Source: Bacteroidota bacterium
GTDB lineage: Bacteria > Bacteroidota > Bacteroidia > Bacteroidales > VadinHA17
Reading direction: 5' to 3'
DNA: 64,000 nt
Assembly: GCA_029547705.1 (NCBI GenBank)
Contig: JAKPOU010000001.1
Coordinates: forward strand, 217,329 to 281,328
Under the pieces are notes generated by a model. It was not told where the DNA came from. It ran no database searches and saw only the letters and a list, made by a program, of their open reading frames with translations. Positions 1 through 8,505 of the stretch are shown here, in pieces; position 1 is the first letter of the stretch, and every line of letters begins with the position of its first letter. A program made the position numbers and the translations under genes.

Positions 1-165
1 TAATCGGGATTACCTTGTAAAGACGTATAAAATTGCTGAAAGTTACAGGAAAAAATAATTTCACGCCGGCTGCATCCGGCCGGTTTCCCGTAACAATCCC
101 GCCAGGCCGTGCATCACGGCTCAGGACGGGTATATATAGAAGGATTTGGCGCCGGTTAAGGCGGA

Positions 166-1779
166 TTAAAGGGGTTTATACACCCTCACCCAGTCAATTT
201 CCATTGAAGTGATGCTGTTGATGGCCTTGTCCAGTCCTCCGGAAAACAGCAGATACATCGGTTCCCGGGGAACATCGGTGGTGCAGGTGAATGCAACAGT
301 GCCGTTAATCTTCCATACAAGCTTGTCCGGGGTCCATTCAAGGGTATATATATAGAAATCCTTAGCGTATCTGGAAGCGACTGAGGCCCTGAATTTATTA
401 GCTGCGGACGGGAAATAGTCCATCAGCACTTTCCCGTCTGATGTGCGGCAAACATCGATATGCGGGGTTATTTTATCGGCCAGCATCCAGAATGCATTCT
501 TTGCTGCCGGGTTGCCCAGCCTGACCTTGGCTGAAAAAATGCCGTACTGATGGCGGAAGCTTTTTCCGGTATTGACTATGCCGGAAGTATAACTGAATTC
601 ATTCGGTCTGAAACCGTCTTTCGGAGTCCATAATTTCCCCTGGTATTTCTGGGGCTTTGTGATGATCTTCAGAAGGCTGTTCCGGACCTCGAAGTTTTCC
701 TTCTCGGTATATGCCTGAAGGTCTCCTTCAACCGAATACCTCTCATGAAGGAGTTTGTCGCCCCAGTAGTAATTTGTGAGCCACTTGGTGGTATCAAGCC
801 TGTCTCCGTCAAATTCATCACAGAAAATAAGCTCCCTGTTTTTGATCAGGTCGAATTTGTCGGAATCCTTTACCCTGAAATACCATACAATGTCTTCATT
901 CTTCTTCAGGGAATTGAACTCCTGAATGTTTTTAAACATTTCCGTTTTTTCAAATCTCTTCTTATCGAGATAGTAGTTCTTTTTTTCCCTGAACCCGGCA
1001 CTGGCCACATAATCCTTAAGTTCATTGTACCTGGCCAGTTTCTGTGATCCGTCAATATTCCTGTAAGTGGCATATTCCCTTGAATCCCTGAACTTATAGA
1101 AGTCCTTTATTTCAGAACTGCTTTTGAGTCTCCTGTATTCAAGAAGCTTTTTGTATTCCTCCGTATCTTTGAATGTGAAGGGCTTCATCTTCTTTTTTGC
1201 AAGGAATTCAGAGCTGTTTATAAAAGCCTTGAGTTCTTCAAATTTTTCAACAGCAGCTGATTTTGTTGCTTCTCCCTTTGAAGCAGCCTTGTAATAGGAT
1301 CTGATTTCAGGATCCTTTTTCAGGTTTTTATATTCCCGGAGCTTCAGGTATTCCTCAGTATCCCTGAAAGTAAGGGGCTTCATTTTCTGTTTCTGCTTGA
1401 ATTCAAAGGAATTGATGTATTCCTGAAGGGATTCATAATCCCTGATCGCCGCAGACCCGTCCATCTCCCGGAACTTTTTCAGCGCACTTCCCGCGGCAGT
1501 TTTGAAATAAAGCACAATGTCCCTGGATTTCTGAAGGGAAAGAAACTCTTTCTCCCGGGCATATTCTTCGGAATTCTTGTACTGAAGTGATTCTATTTCC
1601 TTTTTCTTCCGCTGGAAATCCGGCGAATTGATAAGATCGTTCAGTTTATTGTATCGGGCGAGGAGTTCGGAATCAGTAAAGGCCCTTAGTTTTTCATATT
1701 CATCAGTTAAGGCCTTTTCGTTTAGTTCCAGTTTTGTCGTAGAGGGAATTAATCCGAGTATAAGCTTCAGACTTGCCAT
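166..1779 (-). CDS. Repeat protein with C-terminal GH16-like domain, predicted catalytically dead
   Basis: 537 aa. Residues about 49-302 hold four degenerate helical repeats starting near 49, 120, 186 and 257 (period 66-71 aa), each following a pattern NS-x2-F-x2-KK, then EY, then LK-x4-I-x2-YYK. Residues about 317-537 look like a GH16 (laminarinase/beta-agarase type) jelly roll: CDEFDGDRLDTTKW at the start, YTSGIVNTG, YGIFSAKVRL, FWMLAD, and a terminal IDWVRVYKP strand. The GH16 active site is normally ExDxxE. Here residues 440-445 read HIDVCR, so both catalytic glutamates are replaced and only the central Asp remains. I see no signal peptide. The gene stands alone. I infer a carbohydrate-binding or structural role rather than hydrolysis; the fold assignment is fairly secure, the function is not. 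Confidence 0.75.
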   Translation of the reverse strand: MASLKLILGLIPSTTKLELNEKALTDEYEKLRAFTDSELLARYNKLNDLINSPDFQRKKKEIESLQYKNSEEYAREKEFLSLQKSRDIVLYFKTAAGSALKKFREMDGSAAIRDYESLQEYINSFEFKQKQKMKPLTFRDTEEYLKLREYKNLKKDPEIRSYYKAASKGEATKSAAVEKFEELKAFINSSEFLAKKKMKPFTFKDTEEYKKLLEYRRLKSSSEIKDFYKFRDSREYATYRNIDGSQKLARYNELKDYVASAGFREKKNYYLDKKRFEKTEMFKNIQEFNSLKKNEDIVWYFRVKDSDKFDLIKNRELIFCDEFDGDRLDTTKWLTNYYWGDKLLHERYSVEGDLQAYTEKENFEVRNSLLKIITKPQKYQGKLWTPKDGFRPNEFSYTSGIVNTGKSFRHQYGIFSAKVRLGNPAAKNAFWMLADKITPHIDVCRTSDGKVLMDYFPSAANKFRASVASRYAKDFYIYTLEWTPDKLVWKINGTVAFTCTTDVPREPMYLLFSGGLDKAINSITSMEIDWVRVYKPL

Positions 1780-1805
1780 TGGTTAATCATTTTAGATACA
1801 GCGTA

Positions 1806-1813
1806 TAAAGATA
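1806..1813 (-). promoter_or_regulatory. Possible -7 box for the GH16-like gene
   Basis: On the minus strand this reads TATCTTTA, one base off the Bacteroidota TAnnTTTG -7 box. It lies 27 bases before the start codon. No clear -33 TTTG is present at the expected distance, so this is a weak call. Confidence 0.3.
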
Positions 1814-1934
1814 GAAATCTTTTCTTAATAATTTAAGAACCTGTATTCAAATATCAGATTTCTGGTTTAACGGAAGATATGCGGTGAATGTTGCAGGAGA
1901 CTGCATAATAATCGGACAGGGCGGATAATTAAAA

Positions 1935-1966
1935 TTTGCTTCCGGGCGGTTTTCATTTTATCTTTA
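1935..1966 (+). promoter_or_regulatory. Promoter of the TetR-led envelope operon
   Basis: TTTG at 1935-1938, 20 bases, then TATCTTTA at 1959-1966. This fits the Bacteroidota sigma-AB consensus TTTG-N19-21-TAnnTTTG with one mismatch. Transcription would begin near 1973, about 210 bases before the TetR start codon, so all four downstream operator-like boxes would lie in the 5' leader. That placement suits a roadblock or looping form of repression. Confidence 0.55.
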
Positions 1967-2011
1967 GCAGAATCGTTCCGTTCACGGAACGGTTTTTTGA
2001 AACATTGATAC

Positions 2012-2174
2012 TGACTGAATGTTCAGTCATAAGAAAAACGAAAAAAGGAAATGACCTTGAATGAATATTCTGTCATAAGGAAAACGAAACAGGAAATAGT
2101 CTTGAATGAATGTTCAGTCATAGTTAAAAATAATTGATAATAAAAATAATATAAATTGAATAAACGTTCAGTCA
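2012..2174 (+). promoter_or_regulatory. Four tandem TetR-type operator boxes
   Basis: Four 18-bp boxes lie at 2012-2029, 2058-2075, 2103-2120 and 2157-2174. The first, TGACTGAATGTTCAGTCA, is a perfect inverted repeat with 8-bp arms around two central bases. The others are TGAATGAATATTCTGTCA, TGAATGAATGTTCAGTCA and TGAATAAACGTTCAGTCA. Spacing is 46, 45 and 54 bases. Boxes 1-3 sit within imperfect 45-46-bp direct repeats (shared flank AAAACGAAA), so the array seems to have grown by tandem duplication. The last box ends 7 bases before the TetR start codon. An inverted repeat of this size upstream of a TetR gene is typical of autoregulation; TGAATGA/TCATTCA half-sites are known from FadR-type TetR regulators. 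Confidence 0.7.
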
Positions 2175-2181
2175 AAGAATT

Positions 2182-2844
2182 ATGGCGCCAAAATCACCAC
2201 AACAGCTTAAGGAGATAAGAGAGGAGAAAAAGGCAGTAATAATGGATTCAGCACTGTTGCTTTTTGCCGGCCGGGGATTTCATGCAACCACAATAGGTGA
2301 TATTGCCGAAGGGGCTGATATATCAAAGGGACTTATGTATAATTACTTTGATGGAAAGGAGGATCTTCTGGCAGAAATAATCAGGACATCACTGGCCGGG
2401 ATATCCCGCTCGCTTGATGCTGATATTCCTTACATAAGCCATGACAGGCCGTTATCCCCGGATGAATTTGGCCTGATAGTCCGCAGGCTTGGCCGGCTGG
2501 TCAGGGAAAAAAGCACATTCCTGAAACTTCTTTTCCAGGTTTTTATGCAGCCTTTGGTGAGAGAGCAGCTTTCCGGTATTTTCAGGGAAGGCAGTCCGGC
2601 CGGCAGGGAGGGGGAAGAATCCGGGGAAACTGTCTTCCTGTCCCGGCTGATGAAGAGCATCAGGGGGTATTTTGAAAGGAAAAGGGCATTGCCGGGGGAT
2701 GAACATGATCCGGGGATGAGTACGGAAATGTTCCTTCTCACTATGAAGGGATTTGCACTGACTTACGTTTTTATGGATCCGGAAAATTTCGACAGTGATT
2801 CTTTTGAAAAGGCAGTTGATGAAATAATAGATCTTTATAAATAA
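2182..2844 (+). CDS. TetR/AcrR-family transcriptional regulator
   Basis: 220 aa. The N-terminal TetR DNA-binding domain (about residues 15-65) is clear: a helix IMDSALLLFAGRGFHATTI, then IGDIAEGADISKG, then the recognition-helix end LMYNYFDGKEDLL. The rest is a variable helical ligand-binding and dimer domain with no recognisable subfamily signature. The gene lies directly behind four operator-like inverted repeats and is followed after 74 bases by an envelope transport operon in the same direction, so it probably represses itself and that operon. By analogy with FadR-like regulators the ligand may be an acyl-CoA or another lipid, but that is inference only. Confidence 0.88.
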   Translation: MAPKSPQQLKEIREEKKAVIMDSALLLFAGRGFHATTIGDIAEGADISKGLMYNYFDGKEDLLAEIIRTSLAGISRSLDADIPYISHDRPLSPDEFGLIVRRLGRLVREKSTFLKLLFQVFMQPLVREQLSGIFREGSPAGREGEESGETVFLSRLMKSIRGYFERKRALPGDEHDPGMSTEMFLLTMKGFALTYVFMDPENFDSDSFEKAVDEIIDLYK

Positions 2845-2918
2845 TCCCTGCACATCCGGCCCGGACAGAACGCAAAGTGTAAGTTGAATCAGTAGAAACG
2901 ACGTTAAAAGAAAGAAAA

Positions 2919-3683
2919 ATGGGAAAACTTATCAGGCTGATATTCCTGTTGATCCTGTTCCCGGGCGGTAATATTATCCTTTCTGCCCAGTCTCTTACTG
3001 CAAAGGAAGTGGTCAGACGGGCTGAAGAGAAATTCAGAGGAGAGAAAAGCAGTTATGCTGAAATGTCACTGAAGGTGATCAGACCTGAATGGCAGAGAAC
3101 GATAGAGTTCAAAACCTGGGCCATGGGAAGCGGGTTTGCAATTTCACTCATTACTTCTCCGCCCAGGGAAGCAGGGCAGTCTTTTCTGAAAAGAGGTTCT
3201 GAAATGTGGAGCTGGAACCCTTCCATCAGCAGAATAATAAAACTTCCTCCTTCAATGCTTTCGCAGGGCTGGATGGGATCTGACTATACCCATGACGATA
3301 TCCTGAAGGAAACGTCGGCTGTAAATGATTACAGTCATGAAATCACGGGAGAGGAGGAGATTGAAGGACGGATGTGTTATAAAATAGAAATGACCGCACT
3401 CGAAAAAGCTTCGGTAATATGGGGAAAACAGGTAAGATGGATTGACAGGCAGGATTTTCTGGTGTTAAAGGCAGAATTATATGATGAAGACGGTTACCTT
3501 GTAAGAACGGAAACGTGTTCTGATATCAGGATCATGGACGGGAGAAGCATTACTTCAAAAATTGAGCTGGTTCCTGAAGACGAACCACGGAACAAAACAG
3601 TACTTGAGATCAGGAAAATCAGATTCAATATTCCTGTGGAGGAAAGCTTTTTTTCCCAGCAGAACATGAAAAGGCTGCATTGA
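2919..3683 (+). CDS. Outer-membrane lipoprotein-sorting (LolA-like, PF17131-type) periplasmic protein
   Basis: 254 aa with a signal peptide (residues 1-23, ending SAQ). The mature part resembles the LolA-like 'outer membrane lipoprotein-sorting protein' family: SAEMS-like start, MWSWNPSISRIIKLPPSM, GWMGSDYTHDDI, a G-x-E-x3-G-x-MCYKIE strand, and VRWIDRQDFLVLKAELYD. The fold is an unclosed beta-barrel able to hold an acyl chain. It is the first structural gene of the operon; two LolC/E-like permeases and a LolD-like ATPase follow. I infer that it carries a lipid or lipidated substrate from the permease complex across the periplasm. It could instead be a solute sensor of the same fold. Confidence 0.82.
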   Translation: MGKLIRLIFLLILFPGGNIILSAQSLTAKEVVRRAEEKFRGEKSSYAEMSLKVIRPEWQRTIEFKTWAMGSGFAISLITSPPREAGQSFLKRGSEMWSWNPSISRIIKLPPSMLSQGWMGSDYTHDDILKETSAVNDYSHEITGEEEIEGRMCYKIEMTALEKASVIWGKQVRWIDRQDFLVLKAELYDEDGYLVRTETCSDIRIMDGRSITSKIELVPEDEPRNKTVLEIRKIRFNIPVEESFFSQQNMKRLH

Positions 3684-3729
3684 TCTGCAGCAAAACGGAT
3701 ATGTGATTTTTTTAATCAGGACTATCCCT

Positions 3730-5151
3730 ATGAACGGGGAATTCAGGATGGCATGGAGGAATCTGTGGAGGAACAGGCGGCGGACCATATTGACCGCAGC
3801 ATCGGTTTCCTTTGCGGTGTTCTTTGCACTTGTCATGAGATCCATACAGCTTGGCTCCTATGATCATATGATCAATAATTTCATAGGGTCATTTACTGGC
3901 TACCTGCAGGTTCAGCATGTTAAGTATCTGGATAACCCCATAATTGATAATTCATTCAACTATGATACCTCACTTATTGCTGCAATTTCCTCGCTTGATA
4001 ATGTTGTTTCCGTTACATCCCATCTCGAAACTTTTACACTGGCTTCAGGCGGCACACAGACGAAAGGTGTGGCTGTTATTGCCATTGATCCTGAACGGGA
4101 AAAGTATTTTTCCGATCCTGAAGGGAAACTTGTAAAGTACAGGATAAGTGATGAATCAGTCAGGAAACTGCAGGATGAGGGTTTGATCCCGGAAAAAGTA
4201 CTGGACATTCTCAGAAAGAATGCTGACAGATCCTATTCATCTTTAAAACGGCTTGAACTTGAACTCGGGCTGGACGAGGAGGAAACGACACTTTTCATGC
4301 CGGAAATACTTAAGCATACCGGATTTGCCAATGGCTACCTTACAGATGATGATGACGGAGTCCTGGTTTCAGACCGGCTATCGGCCTTCCTGAATATAAG
4401 CATCGGTGATTCGGTAATACTGATGGGACAGGGATATCATGGTGTTTCGGCAACCGGAATTTTTCCTGTACGCGGGATTATTAAAATACCTGCACCTGAC
4501 ATAGATAACAAATTAATCATTATGACAATACCGGCTGCCCAGGTACTATTTGACGCTGAAGGCAAAATAAGCTCGCTTGTCATTAATCTCACAGACCGGT
4601 CGGAACGCACAATCAGGCATACAAGAAACAGGATCAATTCCTTTCTTCATGACAGGAATATCACGACCAGGACATGGTATGAACTAAACCCCGTATTGTA
4701 CCAGCAGATAAAGGGTGACAGTCAGGGCTCACTGCTTATTCTGGCTGTCCTGTATTTCATTATTTTCTTCGGCATCTACGGGACTGTGCTCATGATGGTA
4801 TCGGAAAGGAGAAAGGAATTCGGTGTTCTCGTAGCCATAGGGATGCAGAAGGGAAAACTCAGGAGAGTAGTTTCAATTGAAATGACACTGCTTGGTGTTG
4901 TTGGCCTGCTGGCCGGAATGCTTGCCAGTCTGCCGCTCGTGATTTATCTTAATAATTACCCGCTTTTTCTCACGGGAGAGCTGGGAAACATGATGGAAGG
5001 ATGGGGATGGGATGCCATAATAGCAACTGCCCTGCCGGGTTCCTATTATTGCTGGCAGGCTTTGATTGTCATGATAATGGTGTTACTGGCCGCCATATAT
5101 CCCCTGAGGAAAATAAGAAAATTAAAGGAAATTGAAGCACTTAAAGGTTAA
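3730..5151 (+). CDS. ABC transporter permease, FtsX/LolC/MacB type (first of two)
   Basis: About 473 aa. An upstream GTG at 3703 is possible, but the ATG at 3730 gives the usual family start (MNGEFRMAWRNLWRNRRRT, positive-inside). One N-terminal transmembrane helix is followed by a periplasmic domain of roughly 290 residues and three C-terminal helices. The FtsX signature sits in the loop after helix 2: SERRKEFGVLVAIGMQKGKL. It differs from its neighbour permease, so the pair should form a LolC-LolE-like heterodimer. It lies between the LolA-like protein and the second permease, with 13 bases to the next start. Confidence 0.85.
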   Translation: MNGEFRMAWRNLWRNRRRTILTAASVSFAVFFALVMRSIQLGSYDHMINNFIGSFTGYLQVQHVKYLDNPIIDNSFNYDTSLIAAISSLDNVVSVTSHLETFTLASGGTQTKGVAVIAIDPEREKYFSDPEGKLVKYRISDESVRKLQDEGLIPEKVLDILRKNADRSYSSLKRLELELGLDEEETTLFMPEILKHTGFANGYLTDDDDGVLVSDRLSAFLNISIGDSVILMGQGYHGVSATGIFPVRGIIKIPAPDIDNKLIIMTIPAAQVLFDAEGKISSLVINLTDRSERTIRHTRNRINSFLHDRNITTRTWYELNPVLYQQIKGDSQGSLLILAVLYFIIFFGIYGTVLMMVSERRKEFGVLVAIGMQKGKLRRVVSIEMTLLGVVGLLAGMLASLPLVIYLNNYPLFLTGELGNMMEGWGWDAIIATALPGSYYCWQALIVMIMVLLAAIYPLRKIRKLKEIEALKG

Positions 5152-5164
5152 AACCGGACACTTG

Positions 5165-6589
5165 ATGATATGGTCAATAGCATGGAAGAATGTATGGCGC
5201 AACAGGAAAAGAAGCCTTGTTGTAATAGTGGCCGTAAGCCTGGGTATTACCGGAGGAGTATTTCTTTTCGGCTTTGTTGAAGGCTGGAGCCGGCAGCGCA
5301 TGGATAATGCCATTTATAATGAAGTATCCCATATTCAGATTCATAACAGTGAATACCGGAAAAATGAAGAAATAGGTCTGACTGTGCAAAACCTCAACGG
5401 ATTAAGCCGGAGCATTGATACACTGAGGGAGCTTTCCGCCTGGACCAAAAGGACAAAAATAATTGCAATGCTTGAAACCCCGTGGGGGAATACAGGACTG
5501 AAACTGTATGGTATCAATCCGGAAAAAGAAAAACGGATCAGCCGGATACATAATATGATTGTCCGGGATGGTGGCAGATATATTGACAAAAAAAATCCCT
5601 CTGATATTCTTATCAGTGACAAAACTGCTGATATGCTCAAACTAAAGCATTATATTATCAGTGACACTGTTATCGCGAAACTGACAGGGGGAAAAATTCC
5701 TGAAAGGATTATTGAAAAGCTGGAAAGGCTAAAAAACATACGGTACAGGTCATCCGGGGATTTCAACGAGGCATTGATTGCGGAAATGGGAAAAAAGGAA
5801 ACGGAGTCCTTCGGCCCTGTCATTTCTGAATTGTCGCGAAGTTACAGGATCAGAAGCAGGATACAGGTTACAATATCAGATCTTGGAGGTAATCCTGTTC
5901 ACGGAATATTTCGGGTATGTGGTGTGTACCGGACGGCCAACACAGGTTTTGACCAGACAACGGCTTTTGTAAATGAGGATGAGCTTGTGAAACTCTATGG
6001 CGGAAAAGAAATTCTTACCCATGAAATAGCAATTTTGCTGAATAATACTGATGAGTCCGGCATGGTCAGGGACAAACTGAACCGGATTGCCGGAAACAAT
6101 TCAGTCAGTACCTGGAGGGAACTGGCCCCCGATGCAGCCTTGCTGAATGATTTCATGATTGTGTATTATTTTATTTTTATCGGAATTATAATGCTTGCCC
6201 TGGCTTTCGGTATTATAAACACGATGCTGATGGCGGTTCTTGAAAGGACCAGGGAACTGGGCATGCTTATGGCCATAGGAATGAACCGCCGGAGAGTCTT
6301 TGCAATGATCATGCTTGAAACCGTTTTTCTGACCTTTACCGGAGCGATTGCAGGAATGTTATCCGGATGGGTGATAACGGGAATACTGGGGAAAACCGGC
6401 ATTTATCTGTCCGGATGGGCCGAAGGATTTGAGGCCCTGGGATTTGCCTCAAGGGTATATCCGGTTGTCACCATTGACTTTATCATGTTCACCTCACTAA
6501 TGGTAACAGCCACGGCAATATTAGCTTCTGTATGGCCGGCCCGCAAGGCCCTGAAATTAATTCCGGCTGATGCTCTGAGTACAAAATAG
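5165..6589 (+). CDS. ABC transporter permease, FtsX/LolE type (second of two)
   Basis: About 474 aa from ATG 5165 (MIWSIAWKNVWRNRKRS). A longer reading from TTG 5132 would overlap the previous gene and adds nothing family-like. The architecture matches the first permease: TM1, a large periplasmic domain, and three terminal helices carrying the FtsX signature ERTRELGMLMAIGMNRRRV. The C-terminus WPARKALKLIPADAL is the usual end of the domain. It should pair with the preceding permease and use the ATPase encoded 24 bases downstream. The substrate is unknown; a lipid or lipoprotein is likely from the LolA-like partner. Confidence 0.85.
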   Translation: MIWSIAWKNVWRNRKRSLVVIVAVSLGITGGVFLFGFVEGWSRQRMDNAIYNEVSHIQIHNSEYRKNEEIGLTVQNLNGLSRSIDTLRELSAWTKRTKIIAMLETPWGNTGLKLYGINPEKEKRISRIHNMIVRDGGRYIDKKNPSDILISDKTADMLKLKHYIISDTVIAKLTGGKIPERIIEKLERLKNIRYRSSGDFNEALIAEMGKKETESFGPVISELSRSYRIRSRIQVTISDLGGNPVHGIFRVCGVYRTANTGFDQTTAFVNEDELVKLYGGKEILTHEIAILLNNTDESGMVRDKLNRIAGNNSVSTWRELAPDAALLNDFMIVYYFIFIGIIMLALAFGIINTMLMAVLERTRELGMLMAIGMNRRRVFAMIMLETVFLTFTGAIAGMLSGWVITGILGKTGIYLSGWAEGFEALGFASRVYPVVTIDFIMFTSLMVTATAILASVWPARKALKLIPADALSTK

Positions 6590-6613
6590 CAACAATGCAA
6601 AAAGAAACAGGCC

Positions 6614-7300
6614 ATGAAAGTACTTGAACTGAAGAATGTGAATAAAATATATAATTCAGCAGAGATCAAAGTCCATGCGGTAAATGATGTGACTTTGGAA
6701 TTTGAAGAGGCTGAATTTGCTGCTATCGTCGGCCCGTCCGGATCGGGCAAGACAACACTTCTGAACATGATCGGCGGACTTGACATGCCGACATCCGGTG
6801 AAATTATTATCGGGGGTGTTGATCTTTCAAGGCTCAGGCCGTCGGAACTGATCGATTTCAGACTGAACAACATAGGATTTGTGTTCCAGTCATTCAACCT
6901 TATTCCCGTTCTTACGGCAAAAGAGAATGTTGAATTCATTATGGCACTTCAGAAATGGCCGGCAGATAAAAGGGAGGAACGGACTCTTGAATTGCTGAGG
7001 GCCGTGGGTCTGGAAGAAAGGATTAACAGCCGCCCCTCAAAACTGTCAGGCGGACAGCAGCAGAGGGTTGCGGTGGCCAGGGCCCTTGCATCCCGACCGA
7101 AGTTTGTACTGGCCGATGAACCAACTGCCAATCTCGATTCAAAGGCTGCGGCAATACTGCTTGAGATAATGGAAAAGCTGAACCGGGATGAGAAAATAAC
7201 ATTTATCTTTTCAACCCATGATCCGAGGGTGATGAAAATGGCCCGCAGGGTGATCACCCTGGAAGACGGAAAGGTCATTTCCGATGAAGGGAAGGAATAA
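6614..7300 (+). CDS. LolD/MacB-type ABC transporter ATPase
   Basis: 228 aa, the normal length for the LolD/FtsE/MacB ATPase group. Walker A is GPSGSGKTT (residues 40-48), followed by a Q-loop GFVFQSFNLIP, the signature LSGGQQQRVAVARAL, Walker B FVLADEPTANLD and the switch histidine in FSTHDPRV. The NLIPVLTAKENVEF stretch is typical of the lipoprotein-export subgroup. It powers the two FtsX-type permeases just upstream. The next gene starts 14 bases later and appears co-transcribed. Confidence 0.92.
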   Translation: MKVLELKNVNKIYNSAEIKVHAVNDVTLEFEEAEFAAIVGPSGSGKTTLLNMIGGLDMPTSGEIIIGGVDLSRLRPSELIDFRLNNIGFVFQSFNLIPVLTAKENVEFIMALQKWPADKREERTLELLRAVGLEERINSRPSKLSGGQQQRVAVARALASRPKFVLADEPTANLDSKAAAILLEIMEKLNRDEKITFIFSTHDPRVMKMARRVITLEDGKVISDEGKE

Positions 7301-7314
7301 AATCTCTTTTTTTC

Positions 7315-8469
7315 ATGACGAGAATAAAAATACTGTTACAGCTTTCCCTGTTATTCATTTCCGTTCCGGCCTTTAACCAGGAAGATGGAAAGAAGATTGC
7401 AATAAGCGGTTATCTGAGCTCCGTGCAGAGTGTGATGTTTGATACTCTGAAAGGCCCCTTCGTCAATGACTATATTTTACATAACCGCCTCAATTTCAAA
7501 AGCTGGCTGAATGATCACATAACGTTTGCGGCGGAATTCCGGAACAGGCTGTTCACGGGTGATATGGCAAAGGCCGGGAAAACCTATGCCGTTCTGACAG
7601 GAAGTGATGATGGCTTTGTGGATATGTCCTGGAATCTGATTTCCGGAAAATCTTTCTTTTTTAATACAACAATTGACAGGCTGTGGGTGGATATCAGCTA
7701 TGAAAAATTCCAGGTCTGTGCAGGAAGACAGAGAATAAACTGGGGGCAGGCACTGGTATGGAATCCCAATGATATTTTCAATACTTATTCCTTTTTCGAT
7801 GTTGACTATATTGAAAGACCGGGCTGTGATGCGGTCCGCCTTCAGTATTATCCCTCATGGTCATCCGCGCTTGAACTGGCTGTCAGTGCCGGCAGTGAGA
7901 AGGACATCACTGCTGCAGGCCTGTTCCGCTTCAGCAGGTGGGGATATGATATACAGTTCCTTGCGGGGTATTCAAACTCCTCGGATATTGTTGCCGGCGC
8001 AGGATGGTCGGGGCCGGCCGGATCATTCTCATTCAGGGGGGAAACTACCTGGTTCCGGCCTGCGGAATCATTCCTGAACTCCAGGGGCACGATTCTGGTA
8101 ACCGCCGGTGTTGACAGGATATTCAGCGATAATTCGGTGGTTCAGCTTCAGATGATGTATTGCAATGACCCGCAGGGTCCGGGGACCCTGACAAAGCTGC
8201 TTGCATCCGGCCTGTCAGCCCGGAATCTGGCTTTTTCGAAATTTACCCTTTTCGGGCAGTGTGTGCTTGCTGCAACACCTCTACTGAACACCGGGCTGTC
8301 ATCGATGTGGTTTCCTGATCTGAAAGGTTTCTTTGCCGGACCTTCTCTCGAATGGTCCATGGCCCAGAATGTCGACTTTTCCTTCATCTGGCAGCACTTC
8401 AACGGGAAAACGGATGAGCTGCGGTCAAGAATAAACCTGATGTTTCTGAAATTCAGGTACAGTTTCTAG
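7315..8469 (+). CDS. Predicted outer-membrane beta-barrel protein of the export operon
   Basis: 384 aa with a signal peptide (about residues 1-21). The mature sequence alternates polar and hydrophobic residues, is rich in aromatic residues and ends with FLKFRYSF, a terminal aromatic strand as expected of an outer-membrane barrel. A conserved-looking segment GRQRINWGQALVWNPNDIFNTYSFFD resembles the GRQ-x3-WG / NP-x-D motifs of DUF1302-like and porin-like barrels. It is the last gene of the TetR-controlled operon. I infer that it is the outer-membrane receiver or exit channel for whatever the LolA-like and ABC components move. Exact family not recognised. Confidence 0.65.
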   Translation: MTRIKILLQLSLLFISVPAFNQEDGKKIAISGYLSSVQSVMFDTLKGPFVNDYILHNRLNFKSWLNDHITFAAEFRNRLFTGDMAKAGKTYAVLTGSDDGFVDMSWNLISGKSFFFNTTIDRLWVDISYEKFQVCAGRQRINWGQALVWNPNDIFNTYSFFDVDYIERPGCDAVRLQYYPSWSSALELAVSAGSEKDITAAGLFRFSRWGYDIQFLAGYSNSSDIVAGAGWSGPAGSFSFRGETTWFRPAESFLNSRGTILVTAGVDRIFSDNSVVQLQMMYCNDPQGPGTLTKLLASGLSARNLAFSKFTLFGQCVLAATPLLNTGLSSMWFPDLKGFFAGPSLEWSMAQNVDFSFIWQHFNGKTDELRSRINLMFLKFRYSF

Positions 8470-8477
8470 AATTTTCC

Positions 8478-8485
8478 TACTTTTA
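8478..8485 (+). promoter_or_regulatory. -7-like box before the methyltransferase gene
   Basis: TACTTTTA followed by CCGCC, 20 bases before the start codon at 8506. It matches TAnnTTTG at seven of eight positions. No convincing -33 element is visible. It suggests the methyltransferase has its own promoter in addition to read-through from the operon. Confidence 0.35.
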
Positions 8486-8505
8486 CCGCCATAAAAAAAT
8501 TATCA

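Larger units (their letters stand above)
1780..2181. other. Divergent regulatory intergenic region
   Basis: 402 bases without a gene, between the GH16-like gene (leftward) and the TetR gene (rightward). It holds a minus-strand -7-like box, a good plus-strand Bacteroidota promoter and four 18-bp operator-like boxes, all listed separately. The last part (about 2121-2160) is almost pure A/T. Confidence 0.7.

Noticed and set aside
106..120. Hairpin after the GH16-like gene as a terminator
   Set aside because: GCCGTG-CAT-CACGGC forms a 6-bp stem but has no T-run on the minus strand, so I do not call it.
2012..2174. Regularly spaced repeats resembling a small CRISPR array
   Set aside because: The units are 18-bp inverted repeats within 45-bp duplications directly before a TetR gene, the spacers are similar to each other, and no cas genes exist in the window.
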